Below are positions 44,133 to 52,645 of a stretch of 64,000 nucleotides of DNA, one piece after another. The first letter of the stretch is position 1. Every line of letters starts with the position of its first letter. The notes under the pieces were generated by a model. That model worked only from the letters and a program-made list of their open reading frames with translations. It did not search any database and was not told the origin of the DNA. Origin of the DNA: Streptomyces sp. ADI95-17 (GTDB taxonomy: Bacteria; Actinomycetota; Actinomycetes; Streptomycetales; Streptomycetaceae). The DNA lies in the NCBI RefSeq assembly GCF_003846175.1, contig NZ_ML123054.1, positions 29,797 through 93,796 on the forward strand. The letters run 5' to 3'. The position numbers and the translations under genes are program-made.

Positions 44133-44372
44133 ATGGCGGGTCGGTGCCGCTTGACCCAGAAGACAGACCCGCGTCACCTCCAGGTGGCGCGGGTCTGTTC
44201 TTGTTTCCGGAGTCTGTTCTTGTTTTCGGGAGTCGGCTCCCGCTTCCGGCCCGTCCGGATCGCAGCTGATCCGGACGGGGCCGGCCCGGGGCTTCCGCCG
44301 AAGCCCTCATATCTCGTATGGTGGAAATTACTTTCCGAAGAGTGGCAGTCATTACCGGCTACCGGCCAGTAG
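44133..44372 (+). other. Possible short leader ORF spanning a terminator, in the 43993-44452 gap
   Basis: The 460-bp gap before the malic enzyme gene holds GAGG 5 nt before ATG 44133 and a frame beginning MAGRCRLTQKTDPRHLQVAR then VCSC. The Cys-containing HLQVARVCSC stretch recalls short Streptomyces leader peptides that control attenuation. It is encoded by the stem of the terminator at 44164-44197, so translation could affect termination. The frame runs on to 44372 without strong codon bias, so it may be non-coding. Confidence 0.25.
44164..44206 (+). terminator. Strong intrinsic terminator or attenuator upstream of the malic enzyme gene
   Basis: A 16-bp stem CAGACCCGCGTCACCT (44164-44179) / AGGTGGCGCGGGTCTG (44182-44197) with one G-U pair and a tiny loop, then TTCTTGTTT. 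It lies 170 bp after the helicase stop and 247 bp before the malic enzyme start, so it may end the helicase transcript or attenuate the downstream gene. Confidence 0.85.
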
Positions 44373-44452
44373 GTGCGACGATCGGGAAGCGTGTCCGAGG
44401 CGAGCGCCCCGGTCGCGCGGCAAAGAAGCTAAGGAAAGCGAAGGACTCGGCC

Positions 44453-45889
44453 ATGGCAACGGCGCCCAGCGTCTCGTACTCGATGACGGTCAGGCTGGAG
44501 GTGCCCGCGAGCGGCACAGCGGTCTCCCAGCTCACCACGGCCGTGGAGTCCTCCGGCGGTTCGGTCACCGGCCTCGACGTGACCGCCTCCGGTCACGAGA
44601 AGCTCCGGATCGACGTCACCATCGCGGCCACCTCCACCTCGCACGCCGACGAGATCGTCGAGGGTCTGCGCGGCATCGAGGGCGTCGTCCTCGGCAAGGT
44701 CTCCGACCGTACGTTCCTGATGCACCTCGGCGGCAAGATCGAGATGGCGTCCAAGCACCCCATCCGCAACCGTGACGACCTCTCGATGATCTACACGCCG
44801 GGCGTGGCCCGGGTCTGCATGGCGATCGCCGAGAACCCCGAGGACGCCCGCCGCCTCACCATCAAGCGCAACACCGTTGCGGTCGTGACCGACGGCTCCG
44901 CCGTGCTCGGCCTCGGCAACATCGGCCCGATGGCCGCCATGCCGGTCATGGAGGGCAAGGCGGCCCTCTTCAAGCGGTTCGCCGACATCGATGCCTGGCC
45001 GATCTGCCTGGACACCCAGGACACCGACGCCATCGTCGAGATCGTCAAGGCGATCGCCCCCGGCTTCGCGGGCATCAACCTGGAGGACATCTCCGCCCCC
45101 CGCTGCTTCGAGATCGAGGCGCGGCTGCGCGAGGCCCTGGACATCCCGGTCTTCCACGACGACCAGCACGGCACCGCGATCGTCGTGCTGGCCGCGCTGA
45201 CCAACGCGCTTCGCGTGGTGGGCAAGGGGATCGGGGACGTACGCGTCGTCATGTCCGGCGCCGGAGCGGCCGGTACGGCCATCCTGAAGCTCCTCATCGC
45301 CGCGGGCGTCAAGCACGCCGTCGTCGCCGACATCCACGGTGTGGTGCACGCCGGCCGCGAGGACCTCGTCTCCGCCGACGCCGACTCGCCGCTGCGCTGG
45401 ATCGCCGACAACACCAACCCGGAGTCCGTCACCGGCACCCTCAAGCAGGCGGTCGTGGGCGCCGACGTCTTCATCGGCGTCTCCGCCCCGAACGTGCTGG
45501 ACGGCGACGACGTCGCGGCCATGGCCGAGGGCGCGATCGTGTTCGCGCTCGCGAACCCGGACCCCGAGGTCGACCCGGCAATCGCTCGCCAGACGGCGGC
45601 AGTTGTCGCCACCGGGCGCTCCGACTTCCCGAACCAGATCAACAACGTGCTGGTCTTCCCGGGTGTCTTCCGCGGCCTGCTGGACGCCCAGTCCCGCACC
45701 GTCAACACGGAGATGATGCTCGCCGCGGCGGGCGCCCTCGCCGACGTGGTCGCCGAGGACGAACTGAACGCGAACTACATCATCCCGTCGGTCTTCAACG
45801 ACCGGGTCGCGGGCGCGGTCGCCGGCGCCGTCCGGGACGCCGCGAGGGCGGCCGCCGGTACCGGCCCGGTCCCGGGCGAGCTCGGCTGA
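44453..45889 (+). CDS. NAD(P)-dependent malic enzyme with N-terminal ACT-like domain
   Basis: 478 residues from ATG 44453, with AGGA 8 nt upstream; the frame extends to 44318 but has a better site here. Residues 1-85 look like an ACT regulatory domain (YSMTVRLEVPASGTAVSQL, LRIDVTIAATS). The rest is malic enzyme: IYTPGVARVCMAI, AVVTDGSAVLGLGNIGP, LEDISAPRCFEIE, FHDDQHGTAIVVLAAL, a Rossmann VVMSGAGAAGTAIL and NPDPEVDP. It oxidatively decarboxylates malate to pyruvate, linking the TCA cycle to acetyl-CoA. The ACT part suggests control by a small ligand. Cofactor choice cannot be read safely. Confidence 0.94.
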   Translation: MATAPSVSYSMTVRLEVPASGTAVSQLTTAVESSGGSVTGLDVTASGHEKLRIDVTIAATSTSHADEIVEGLRGIEGVVLGKVSDRTFLMHLGGKIEMASKHPIRNRDDLSMIYTPGVARVCMAIAENPEDARRLTIKRNTVAVVTDGSAVLGLGNIGPMAAMPVMEGKAALFKRFADIDAWPICLDTQDTDAIVEIVKAIAPGFAGINLEDISAPRCFEIEARLREALDIPVFHDDQHGTAIVVLAALTNALRVVGKGIGDVRVVMSGAGAAGTAILKLLIAAGVKHAVVADIHGVVHAGREDLVSADADSPLRWIADNTNPESVTGTLKQAVVGADVFIGVSAPNVLDGDDVAAMAEGAIVFALANPDPEVDPAIARQTAAVVATGRSDFPNQINNVLVFPGVFRGLLDAQSRTVNTEMMLAAAGALADVVAEDELNANYIIPSVFNDRVAGAVAGAVRDAARAAAGTGPVPGELG

Positions 45890-45912
45890 CCCGGATCCTC
45901 CGGTACGACCCG

Positions 45913-45939
45913 GCGCGGCCCCGCAGACGCCGGCCGCGC
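45913..45939 (+). terminator. GC hairpin after the malic enzyme gene
   Basis: An 8-bp stem GCGCGGCC (45913-45920) / GGCCGCGC (45932-45939) 23 bp after the stop codon, without T tract. Confidence 0.4.
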
Positions 45940-46143
45940 CCGCGGCGCCCCACCCCGGTCCGGCTCACGTCGGCCCGGCCTACGGCGCGTCGCGGGTCGC
46001 GGCGCCCCAAACGCCCCTTTAGGGTGGGCGGGCGGCGCGTCCCGCCGAGCCCCGCATTCGCTGCGGAACGCTTTCGGGGAGTCGACGGAACGTCACCACG
46101 AAGAGGCCGTGGCGCTTTTCGTGTGACTCCGGAGGGTGCCGGA

Positions 46144-46174
46144 TTGGCGTTACCGCCGCAGGTGGGGGCAGGAT
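46144..46174 (+). promoter_or_regulatory. Candidate hupA promoter within the 45890-46291 gap
   Basis: TTGGCG at 46144-46149 and CAGGAT at 46169-46174, 19-bp spacer, about 118 bp before hupA. The 402-bp gap otherwise shows only the hairpin at 45913-45939. Confidence 0.35.
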
Positions 46175-46291
46175 GCGTAATCGGGCGCGAGGGTCTGACG
46201 ACAGACCCGGGTCCGGGGACTGTCCGAGGGCCCTGGCAGCATCGGCTTCGATCTCACGCCTCACAGGCAAGAAGAACACGGGAGTAACAAC

Positions 46292-46573
46292 ATGAACCGC
46301 AGTGAGCTGGTGGCCGCCCTGGCCGACCGCGCCGAGGTGACTCGCAAGGACGCCGACGCCGTTCTGGCCGCCCTCGCCGAGACCGTCGGTGAGATCGTCG
46401 CCAAGGGCGACGAGAAGGTCACCATTCCCGGCTTCCTGACCTTCGAGCGCACCCACCGTGCCGCTCGCACCGCTCGTAACCCGCAGACCGGCGACCCGAT
46501 CAACATCCCGGCCGGCTACAGCGTGAAGGTCTCCGCGGGCTCCAAGCTCAAGGAAGCCGCCAAGGGCAAGTAA
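46292..46573 (+). CDS. hupA: HU-family nucleoid DNA-binding protein
   Basis: 93 residues, the size of the short Streptomyces HU (HupA/HS1) without the lysine-rich tail of HupS. MNRSELVAALADRAEVTRKD starts the dimer domain; the DNA-gripping arm has TFERTHRAARTARNPQTGDP and the INIPAGYSVKVSAGSKLK end. It binds and bends DNA as a homodimer. Mostly optimal codons fit high expression. A 14-bp perfect terminator follows. Confidence 0.97.
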   Translation: MNRSELVAALADRAEVTRKDADAVLAALAETVGEIVAKGDEKVTIPGFLTFERTHRAARTARNPQTGDPINIPAGYSVKVSAGSKLKEAAKGK

Positions 46574-46590
46574 GCCCCACAGGCGCGACG

Positions 46591-46623
46591 AAGGGCGGTC
46601 ACCCCACCAGGGTGACCGCCCTT
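46591..46623. terminator. Intrinsic terminator after hupA
   Basis: A 14-bp perfect stem AAGGGCGGTCACCC (46591-46604) / GGGTGACCGCCCTT (46610-46623) with a CACCA loop. AA/TT ends on both sides let it serve the convergent murA-type gene too. Nothing else is visible in 46624-46800. Confidence 0.92.
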
Positions 46624-46800
46624 CGGTGTACCGGCCCGAGAGGCCCCGTTCTGGGCCTCTGCGGCCCGGTATCGAGCCCCCGGGCCCCGGCCGGAGGGGA
46701 AACCGGGGGGAAACCGGCGGGGAACAGGGGGGCCGGAAACGAGGAACGGGGGCCGGGGCAGTGCCCCGAACCCCCGTCAGCAGCCTTCCGGCGCGCGGTC

Positions 46801-48141
46801 TCAGACCAGCGCCCCGCCGGGCAGCTCGACCTTCGCGCCCAGCTTCTCCAGCTTGTCCATGAAGTTCTCGTAGCCGCGGTTGATCAGGTCGATGCCGTGC
46901 ACCCGCGAGGTGCCCTGCGCCGCCAGTGCGGCGATCAGGTACGAGAACCCGCCGCGCAGGTCCGGGATGACCAGGTCCGCGCCCTGCAGCCGGGTCGGCC
47001 CGGACACGACCGCCGAGTGCAGGAAGTTGCGCTGGCCGAAGCGGCAGTCGGAGCCGCCCAGGCACTCGCGGTAGAGCTGGATGTGCGCGCCCATCTGGTT
47101 GAGCGCGGAGGTGAAGCCGAGCCGGGACTCGTACACCGTCTCGTGGACGATGGACAGGCCCGTGGCCTGCGTCAGGGCCACCACCAGCGGCTGCTGCCAG
47201 TCGGTCTGGAAGCCGGGGTGCACGTCCGTCTCCAGGGCGATGGCGTTCAGCGCGCCGCCCGGGTGCCAGAAGCGGATGCCCTCGTCGTCGATCTCGAAGG
47301 CGCCGCCGACCCGGCGGAAGGTGTTGAGGAACGTCATCATCGAGCGCTGCTGTGCGCCCCGTACGTAGATGTTGCCCTCGGTGGCCAGCGCCGCGGACGC
47401 CCAGGAGGCCGCCTCCAGGCGGTCCGGGATGGCCCGGTGGGTGTAACCGTCCAGCCGGTCGACACCGGTGATCCGGATCGTCCGGTCGGTGTCCATCGAG
47501 ATGATCGCGCCCATCTTCTGCAGTACGCAGATGAGGTCCTCGATCTCCGGCTCGACGGCCGCGTTGGACAGCTCGGTGACGCCCTCGGCGAGCACCGCAG
47601 TCAGCAGCACCTGCTCGGTGGAGCCCACCGACGGGTAAGGCAGCCGGATCTTCGTGCCGCGCAGCCGCTGCGGGGCCTCCAGGTACTGCCCGTCCGCCCG
47701 CTTCTCGATGGTCGCGCCGAACTGCCGCAGCACGTCGAAGTGGAAGTCGATCGGCCGGCCGCCGATGTCGCAGCCGCCGAGCCCGGGGATGAACGCGTGG
47801 CCGAGCCGGTGCAGCAGCGGGCCGCAGAACAGGATCGGGATGCGCGAGGAGCCCGCGTGGGCGTCGATGTCGGCGACGTTGGCGCTCTCCACATGGGTCG
47901 GGTCCAGGATCAGCTCACCCGGTTCGTCACCGGGCCGGACCGTCACGCCGTGCAGCTGGAGCAGCCCCCGGACCACCCGCACGTCGCGGATGTCGGGCAC
48001 GTTGCGCAGCCGGCTGGGCCCGCTGCCGAGCAGCGCGGCGACCATCGCCTTCGGCACCAGGTTCTTGGCGCCTCTGACGCGGATCTCGCCCTCCAGCGGG
48101 GTTCCGCCGTGGACAAGCAGGACATCGTCTGTGCCGGTCAT
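46801..48141 (-). CDS. murA: UDP-N-acetylglucosamine 1-carboxyvinyltransferase (MurA)
   Basis: 446 residues from ATG 48141 (MTGTDDVLLVHGGTPLEGEI). EPSP-synthase fold; GAKNLVPKAMVAALL near the N-terminus carries the Lys-Asn pair that binds UDP-GlcNAc, and GLGGCDIGGRPIDFH holds the catalytic Cys that fosfomycin alkylates. C-terminal DLRGGFSYLIAALAAQG and INRGYENFMDKLEKLGA are typical. It catalyses the first committed step of peptidoglycan synthesis, transfer of enolpyruvate from PEP. The loop reads LGGC where PGGC is usual. Another murA may exist elsewhere in the genome; this cannot be checked here. A TACTCT -10-like hexamer lies upstream on this strand. Confidence 0.93.
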   Translation of the reverse strand: MTGTDDVLLVHGGTPLEGEIRVRGAKNLVPKAMVAALLGSGPSRLRNVPDIRDVRVVRGLLQLHGVTVRPGDEPGELILDPTHVESANVADIDAHAGSSRIPILFCGPLLHRLGHAFIPGLGGCDIGGRPIDFHFDVLRQFGATIEKRADGQYLEAPQRLRGTKIRLPYPSVGSTEQVLLTAVLAEGVTELSNAAVEPEIEDLICVLQKMGAIISMDTDRTIRITGVDRLDGYTHRAIPDRLEAASWASAALATEGNIYVRGAQQRSMMTFLNTFRRVGGAFEIDDEGIRFWHPGGALNAIALETDVHPGFQTDWQQPLVVALTQATGLSIVHETVYESRLGFTSALNQMGAHIQLYRECLGGSDCRFGQRNFLHSAVVSGPTRLQGADLVIPDLRGGFSYLIAALAAQGTSRVHGIDLINRGYENFMDKLEKLGAKVELPGGALV

Positions 48142-48417
48142 GAATCTCGCGTTCCGGAGTGGTCGGGCAGGGGGCCAAACGAAAGAGTAATGGCCGACTA
48201 CCCCCATTCCGTAAGAGAACCGGGGGTGTACGAACGTCATGAATCCGCCACAACACGCTCTGCTTCCCCGGTCTTGCGGAGGGTTACCGTCCGCAAGGCC
48301 CTCCGGATCGCGCGCTCCCCGTGCATCCGTGCGCCCTGAGCTGCGCTCCGGCCCGGCCGGTGACCGGGCGGCCCACTTGGTCCCCGCGGCGGGCGAAGAT
48401 GCGGGATCATTTCTGCC

Positions 48418-48978
48418 ATGACCGAGGTGTCCTCGCTCACAGGGCGACTGCTCGTGGCCACACCCGCGCTCGCGGACCCGAATTTCGACCGCGCGGTGGT
48501 GCTCCTCCTCGACCACGACGAGGAGGGCTCACTCGGCGTGGTCCTGAACCGCCCGACCCCGGTCGGCGTCGGTGACATCCTCACGTCCTGGGCCGGCCTG
48601 ACCGGTGAGCCGGACGTGGTGTTCCAGGGCGGTCCGGTCTCGCTCGACTCGGCGCTCGGTGTGGCCGTGATCCCTGGCGACGAGGGTCCGCTCGGCTGGC
48701 GCCGGGTGTACGGGGCGATCGGCCTGGTGGACCTGGAGGCGCCGCCGGAGCTGCTGGCCGCGGCGCTCGGCTCGCTGCGGATCTTCGCCGGGTACGCGGG
48801 CTGGGGCCCCGGACAGCTGGAGACCGAACTGACCGAGGGCGCCTGGTACGTCGTGGAGTCCGAACCCGGGGACGTCTCCTCCCCGCGCCCGGAGCACCTC
48901 TGGCGCGCGGTCCTGCGTCGTCAGCGCAGCGAACTGGCGATGATCGCCACGTATCCGGACGACCCTTCGCTGAACTGA
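48418..48978 (+). CDS. YqgE/AlgH family protein (DUF179)
   Basis: 186 residues from ATG 48418. Contains SSLTGRLLVATPALADPNFD, VLLLDHDEEGSLGVVLNRPT and the VFQGGPVSLDSAL and GYAGWGPGQLETEL motifs that define the family. Soluble; molecular function unknown. Divergent from murA by 276 bp and followed by the DUF3039 gene after 30 bp. Confidence 0.95.
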   Translation: MTEVSSLTGRLLVATPALADPNFDRAVVLLLDHDEEGSLGVVLNRPTPVGVGDILTSWAGLTGEPDVVFQGGPVSLDSALGVAVIPGDEGPLGWRRVYGAIGLVDLEAPPELLAAALGSLRIFAGYAGWGPGQLETELTEGAWYVVESEPGDVSSPRPEHLWRAVLRRQRSELAMIATYPDDPSLN

Positions 48979-49008
48979 AGCTCCGGACGGTCGGTACCCT
49001 TGGCGGTT

Positions 49009-49302
49009 ATGAGCACTCTTGAGCCCGAGCGCGGGGCAGGTACGGGCACCCTCGTAGAGCCGACCCCGCAGGTGTCGAACGGCGACGGCGACCACGAGCG
49101 CTACGCCCATTACGTCCAGAAGGACAAGATCATGGCGAGTGCCCTGGAGGGCACCCCCGTGGTCGCGCTGTGCGGGAAGGTCTGGGTGCCGGGGCGCGAC
49201 CCCAAGAAGTACCCGGTCTGTCCCATGTGCAAGGAGATCTACGAGTCCATGGGCGCCGGTGGCGACAAGGACAAGGGCAAGGGCGGCAAGGACAAGAAGT
49301 AG
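49009..49302 (+). CDS. DUF3039 family zinc-ribbon-like protein
   Basis: 97 residues from ATG 49009 (MSTLEPERGAGTGTLVEPTP). The core HERYAHYVQKDKIMASALEG, ALCGKVWVPGRDPKKYPVCP and CPMCKEIYESM carries three Cys likely to bind metal; the end is a Lys/Gly/Asp-rich tail. TACCCT at 48995-49000 ends 8 nt before the ATG, suggesting a leaderless transcript. An upstream TTG at 49000 is rejected because it overlaps this hexamer. Function unknown. Confidence 0.92.
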   Translation: MSTLEPERGAGTGTLVEPTPQVSNGDGDHERYAHYVQKDKIMASALEGTPVVALCGKVWVPGRDPKKYPVCPMCKEIYESMGAGGDKDKGKGGKDKK

Positions 49303-49330
49303 TCCGGAAGCCGTCCGGCGACATTGCTTC

Positions 49331-49369
49331 GGGCCCCCGGGGCGCGCTCAACGCGCGCCCCGGGGGCCC
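49331..49369 (+). terminator. Intrinsic terminator after the DUF3039 gene
   Basis: A perfect 17-bp C+G stem (49331-49347 with 49353-49369) and a TCAAC loop. It insulates the sugar-uptake operon that follows. Confidence 0.92.
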
Positions 49370-49403
49370 TTCGCGTCGCACGGACTGCTTCGCCGGGTCA
49401 CAG

Positions 49404-49419
49404 AGTGGTAGAGACCACT
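49404..49419. promoter_or_regulatory. DasR-responsive element (dre) upstream of the sugar-uptake/hexosaminidase operon
   Basis: AGTGGTAGAGACCACT has perfect 6-bp arms and matches the remembered dre consensus (AGTGGTCTAGACCACT) at 14 of 16 positions, differing only in the centre. It lies 96 bp before the binding-protein start. DasR represses chitin/GlcNAc genes until GlcN-6-P accumulates, which fits the GH20 gene in the operon. Confidence 0.75.
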
Positions 49420-49474
49420 TGTCGGCGTCTGCGTGCGCACCTACTCTCCTGCCAGTTGTGCAGTACGAAACGCC

Positions 49475-49493
49475 CGTTGCGTATGTTGCAACG
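49475..49493. promoter_or_regulatory. Second inverted repeat before the sugar-uptake operon
   Basis: CGTTGC (49475-49480) and GCAACG (49488-49493) flank 7 bp, 22 bp before ATG 49515. It could bind a LacI-type repressor or overlap the transcription start. No regulator gene is adjacent. Confidence 0.35.
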
Positions 49494-49514
49494 CCAACCG
49501 GTAGGGGTTCCCGG

Positions 49515-50819
49515 ATGAAGCTGTCTGCCCGAATTGCCGCCCCGGCCGCGGCGCTTGTGCTGGCGGGTCTCACCGCCACCGCCTGTGCGCCGCAGACCTC
49601 CGACACCGGAGCCAAGGGGGACGAGAAGACCGGCACGCTGCGTGTCTGGCTCTTCCAGGAAGTCGGCAACAAGCCCAAGGAACAGGTCGTCGACGCGGCG
49701 GTCGCCGGCTTCGAGAAGGCCCACAAGGGTGCGGAGGTCGAGGTCGAGTACATACCGGTCGACACCCGTGCCCAGCGCATCAAGGCGGCGTTCAACGACC
49801 CCAGGAGCGCCCCGGACCTCATCGAGTACGGCAACACCGACACCGCCGGATACGTCAAGGACGGCGGACTCGCCGACGTGAGCGCCGAGTTCGCCGCCTG
49901 GGACGAGGCCAAGGACACCGACCCGACCGCCAAGCAGTCCGTGACGGTCGGCGGCAAGGTCTACGGAGCGCCGCTCTTCGTCGGCGTACGGGCGCTGTAC
50001 TACCGCACGGACGTCTTCGATGAGCTGGGGATCGAGGCCCCCAGGACCCAGGCCGAGCTGATCTCCACCGCCAAGAAGATCCACAAGAAGAAGCCGGACC
50101 TGTACGGGCTCGCGGTCGGCGGCGCGTACACCTACGGTGCGATGCCGTTCATCTGGGCGGCCGGCGGCGAACTCGCCGACGAGAACGGCGGTACGTACAA
50201 GGCGGCCATCAACAGCGACAAGGCCCGCAAGGGCATCGAGGCCTACACCTCGCTCTTCGGCGACGACAACTGCCCGGCCGCCAAGTGCGCGGCCATGGGC
50301 GGCAACGCGACCGTCACCGCCTTCGCCTCCGGCAAGGCCGCCATGGCGATCGGCGGCGACTTCAGCCACACGGCCGTGGAGGCCGGATCGGTGAAGGGCA
50401 AGTACGCGGTGGTGCCGCTGCCCGGTGTCGACGAGGGCTCCGTCGCCCCCGCGTTCGCGGGCGGGAACAACATCGGCGTACTGAAGAGCAGCCCGCACCG
50501 CACCCTCGCCGTGGACCTGATGAAGTCCCTGACCGGCAAGCAGACCCAGACCAGGATGTTCGACGCGATGGGCTTCCTGCCGACCTACACCGACGTACGG
50601 GAAGCGGCCGCGAAGAAGGAGCCGTTCGTCGAACCGTTCGTCAAGACCCTCGGCGCGGGAGCCAAGTTCGTCCCGGCCTCGCCGGGCTGGGGCCAGATCG
50701 ACTCCTCGCTGATCCTGCCGACGATGTTCCAGGAGATCGTCAGCGGCCGTAAGGACGTGGCCGGGGCCGCGGACGACGCGGCGAAGAAGATGGACGCCGC
50801 GTTCACCGACGCGGGCTGA
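49515..50819 (+). CDS. ABC transporter sugar-binding lipoprotein (probable chitooligosaccharide/GlcNAc type)
   Basis: 434 residues from ATG 49515, with AGGGG 8 nt upstream. Lipoprotein signal MKLSARIAAPAAALVLAGLT with the lipidated Cys in ATAC, then a family 1 solute-binding fold (GTLRVWLFQEVGNKPKEQVV, APDLIEYGNTD, FASGKAAMAIGGDFSH). First gene of a four-gene operon with two permeases and a GH20 hexosaminidase, preceded by a DasR-like site. Uptake of N-acetylglucosamine oligomers is therefore the favoured inference. A paralogous importer lies at 13747-17439, but the proteins differ clearly. Confidence 0.93.
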   Translation: MKLSARIAAPAAALVLAGLTATACAPQTSDTGAKGDEKTGTLRVWLFQEVGNKPKEQVVDAAVAGFEKAHKGAEVEVEYIPVDTRAQRIKAAFNDPRSAPDLIEYGNTDTAGYVKDGGLADVSAEFAAWDEAKDTDPTAKQSVTVGGKVYGAPLFVGVRALYYRTDVFDELGIEAPRTQAELISTAKKIHKKKPDLYGLAVGGAYTYGAMPFIWAAGGELADENGGTYKAAINSDKARKGIEAYTSLFGDDNCPAAKCAAMGGNATVTAFASGKAAMAIGGDFSHTAVEAGSVKGKYAVVPLPGVDEGSVAPAFAGGNNIGVLKSSPHRTLAVDLMKSLTGKQTQTRMFDAMGFLPTYTDVREAAAKKEPFVEPFVKTLGAGAKFVPASPGWGQIDSSLILPTMFQEIVSGRKDVAGAADDAAKKMDAAFTDAG

Positions 50820-50821
50820 CC

Positions 50822-51796
50822 ATGACCGCGAACACCACGGCGTACAAAGCGCCCGGCGCGCCCGGTGCGGGCGGCACGGCCCCGCGCCCGCTCCGGCGGC
50901 GCCGCCCGGCCCCGTCCGCGCGCCGCTCCGGCTGGACCCCCTGGCTCTACCTCCTGCCCGCACTCGTCCTGCTCGGCGGGCTGCTCGTCTACCCGATCTA
51001 CCAACTCGGCCTGATCTCCTTCCTGGAGTACACCCAGGCCCAGGTCAGCGGCGGTGAACCGGCCACCTTCCAGGGCTTCGGGAACTACGCGACGCTCTTC
51101 GGCGACGGCCAGTTCTGGCAGGTACTGCTGGCGACCGTGGTCTTCGCCGCCGCCTGCGTACTGGCCACCCTGCTCGTCGGGTGCGCACTGGCCGTCCTGC
51201 TGACCCGGATCAGGGCCCTGCCGCGGCTCGTCCTGATGATGGCCGCGCTCGGTGCCTGGGCGACGCCGGCGATCACCGGGTCCACGGTCTGGATGTTCCT
51301 CTTCGACCCCGACTTCGGACCGGTCAACCGGGTGCTGGGGCTCGGCGACTTCTCCTGGACGTACGGGCGCTACAGCGCCTTCGCGCTGGTGCTGCTGGAA
51401 GTCCTGTGGTGCTCGTTCCCGTTCGTGATGGTGACCGTGTACGCGGGCATCCGGGCGATCCCCGCCGAGGTGCTGGAGGCGGCCGCGCTGGACGGCGCCT
51501 CGCAGTGGCGGATCTGGCGGTCGGTCATGGCCCCGATGCTGCGGCCGATCCTCGTCGTCGTCACCATCCAGTCGATCATCTGGGACTTCAAGGTCTTCAC
51601 CCAGATCTACGTCATGACGGGCGGCGGCGGCATCGCCGGCCAGAACCTGGTGCTCAACGTGTACGCGTACCAGAAGGCGTTCGCGTCCTCGCAGTACAGC
51701 CTCGGCTCGGCGATCGGCGTCGTGATGCTGGTGATCCTGCTGGCCGTCACGCTCGTCTATCTGCGGCTGGTGCGGCGTCAGGGGGAGGGACTGTGA
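50822..51796 (+). CDS. Carbohydrate ABC transporter permease (MalF family)
   Basis: 324 residues from ATG 50822, two bases after the binding-protein stop. A basic Pro-rich N-terminus, six membrane helices starting WLYLLPALVLLGGLLVYPI, and the EAA loop EVLEAAALDGASQWRIWRSV. No large insertion, unlike the MalF at 14655-16073. Overlaps the next permease by 4 nt (GTGA). The ATPase must come from elsewhere, probably a shared MsiK. Confidence 0.94.
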   Translation: MTANTTAYKAPGAPGAGGTAPRPLRRRRPAPSARRSGWTPWLYLLPALVLLGGLLVYPIYQLGLISFLEYTQAQVSGGEPATFQGFGNYATLFGDGQFWQVLLATVVFAAACVLATLLVGCALAVLLTRIRALPRLVLMMAALGAWATPAITGSTVWMFLFDPDFGPVNRVLGLGDFSWTYGRYSAFALVLLEVLWCSFPFVMVTVYAGIRAIPAEVLEAAALDGASQWRIWRSVMAPMLRPILVVVTIQSIIWDFKVFTQIYVMTGGGGIAGQNLVLNVYAYQKAFASSQYSLGSAIGVVMLVILLAVTLVYLRLVRRQGEGL

Positions 51797-52641
51797 GCGC
51801 ACGGACCATGCTGCGCGTCCGCCGGCCCGGCCGGCTGGCCGCCGAGGCCGCGGCCCTGCTGATCGCCGCCGCGGTCGCCTTCCCGCTCTACTGGATGGTG
51901 CTTTCCGCACTCAAACCGGCAGGCGAGATCCAGTCCACCGACCCCCGGCCGTGGACGCTGTCGCCGTCCCTGGACTCGTTCCGCCGGGTCTTCGAACAGA
52001 ACGACTTCGGGCGGTACTTCCTCAACAGCCTGCTCGTCGCCGGCACGGTCGTCATCGTCTCCGCGCTGATCGCCTTCCTGGCGGCGACGGCCGTGACCCG
52101 GTTCAGGTTCCGCTTCCGGACCACGCTGCTGATCATGTTCCTGGTCGCGCAGATGGTGCCGGTCGAGGCGCTGACCATCCCGCTGTTCTTCCTGATGCGG
52201 GACTTCGGCCAGCTGAACACGCTCGGCTCGCTGATCCTGCCGCACCTGGCCTTCTCGCTGCCGTTCGCGATCTGGATGCTGCGCGGCTTCGTCAAGGCCG
52301 TCCCGGAGGCACTGGAGGAGGCCGCGTACATCGACGGCGCGAGCCGCACCCGCTTCCTGTGGCAGATCCTCTTCCCGCTGGTCTTCCCCGGCCTGGTGGC
52401 GACCAGCGTCTTCTCGTTCATCTCCACCTGGAACGACTTCCTTTTCGCGAAGTCGTTCATCATCAGCGACACCTCCCAGTCGACGCTCCCCATGGCGCTG
52501 CTGGTCTTCTTCAAACCCGATGAGAACGACTGGGGAGGGATCATGGCAGCCTCGACGGTGATGACCATTCCCGTTCTGGTCTTCTTCGTACTCGTACAGC
52601 GCCGCCTGGTCTCGGGACTCGGCGGAGCGGTAAAGGACTGA
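51793..52641 (+). CDS. Carbohydrate ABC transporter permease (MalG family)
   Basis: 282 residues from GTG 51793 with GGGAGGG just upstream; GTGA overlaps the preceding stop. Six membrane helices, EAA loop ALEEAAYIDGASRTRFLWQI and the family end LVQRRLVSGLGGAVKD. Completes the membrane channel of the importer. The GH20 gene starts 4 bp downstream of the stop. Confidence 0.95.
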   Translation: MSARTMLRVRRPGRLAAEAAALLIAAAVAFPLYWMVLSALKPAGEIQSTDPRPWTLSPSLDSFRRVFEQNDFGRYFLNSLLVAGTVVIVSALIAFLAATAVTRFRFRFRTTLLIMFLVAQMVPVEALTIPLFFLMRDFGQLNTLGSLILPHLAFSLPFAIWMLRGFVKAVPEALEEAAYIDGASRTRFLWQILFPLVFPGLVATSVFSFISTWNDFLFAKSFIISDTSQSTLPMALLVFFKPDENDWGGIMAASTVMTIPVLVFFVLVQRRLVSGLGGAVKD

Positions 52642-52645
52642 CGCC

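Noticed and set aside
44021..44269. 82-residue ORF in the gap after the helicase
   Set aside because: It crosses a strong terminator, lacks a ribosome site and shows no protein-like composition.
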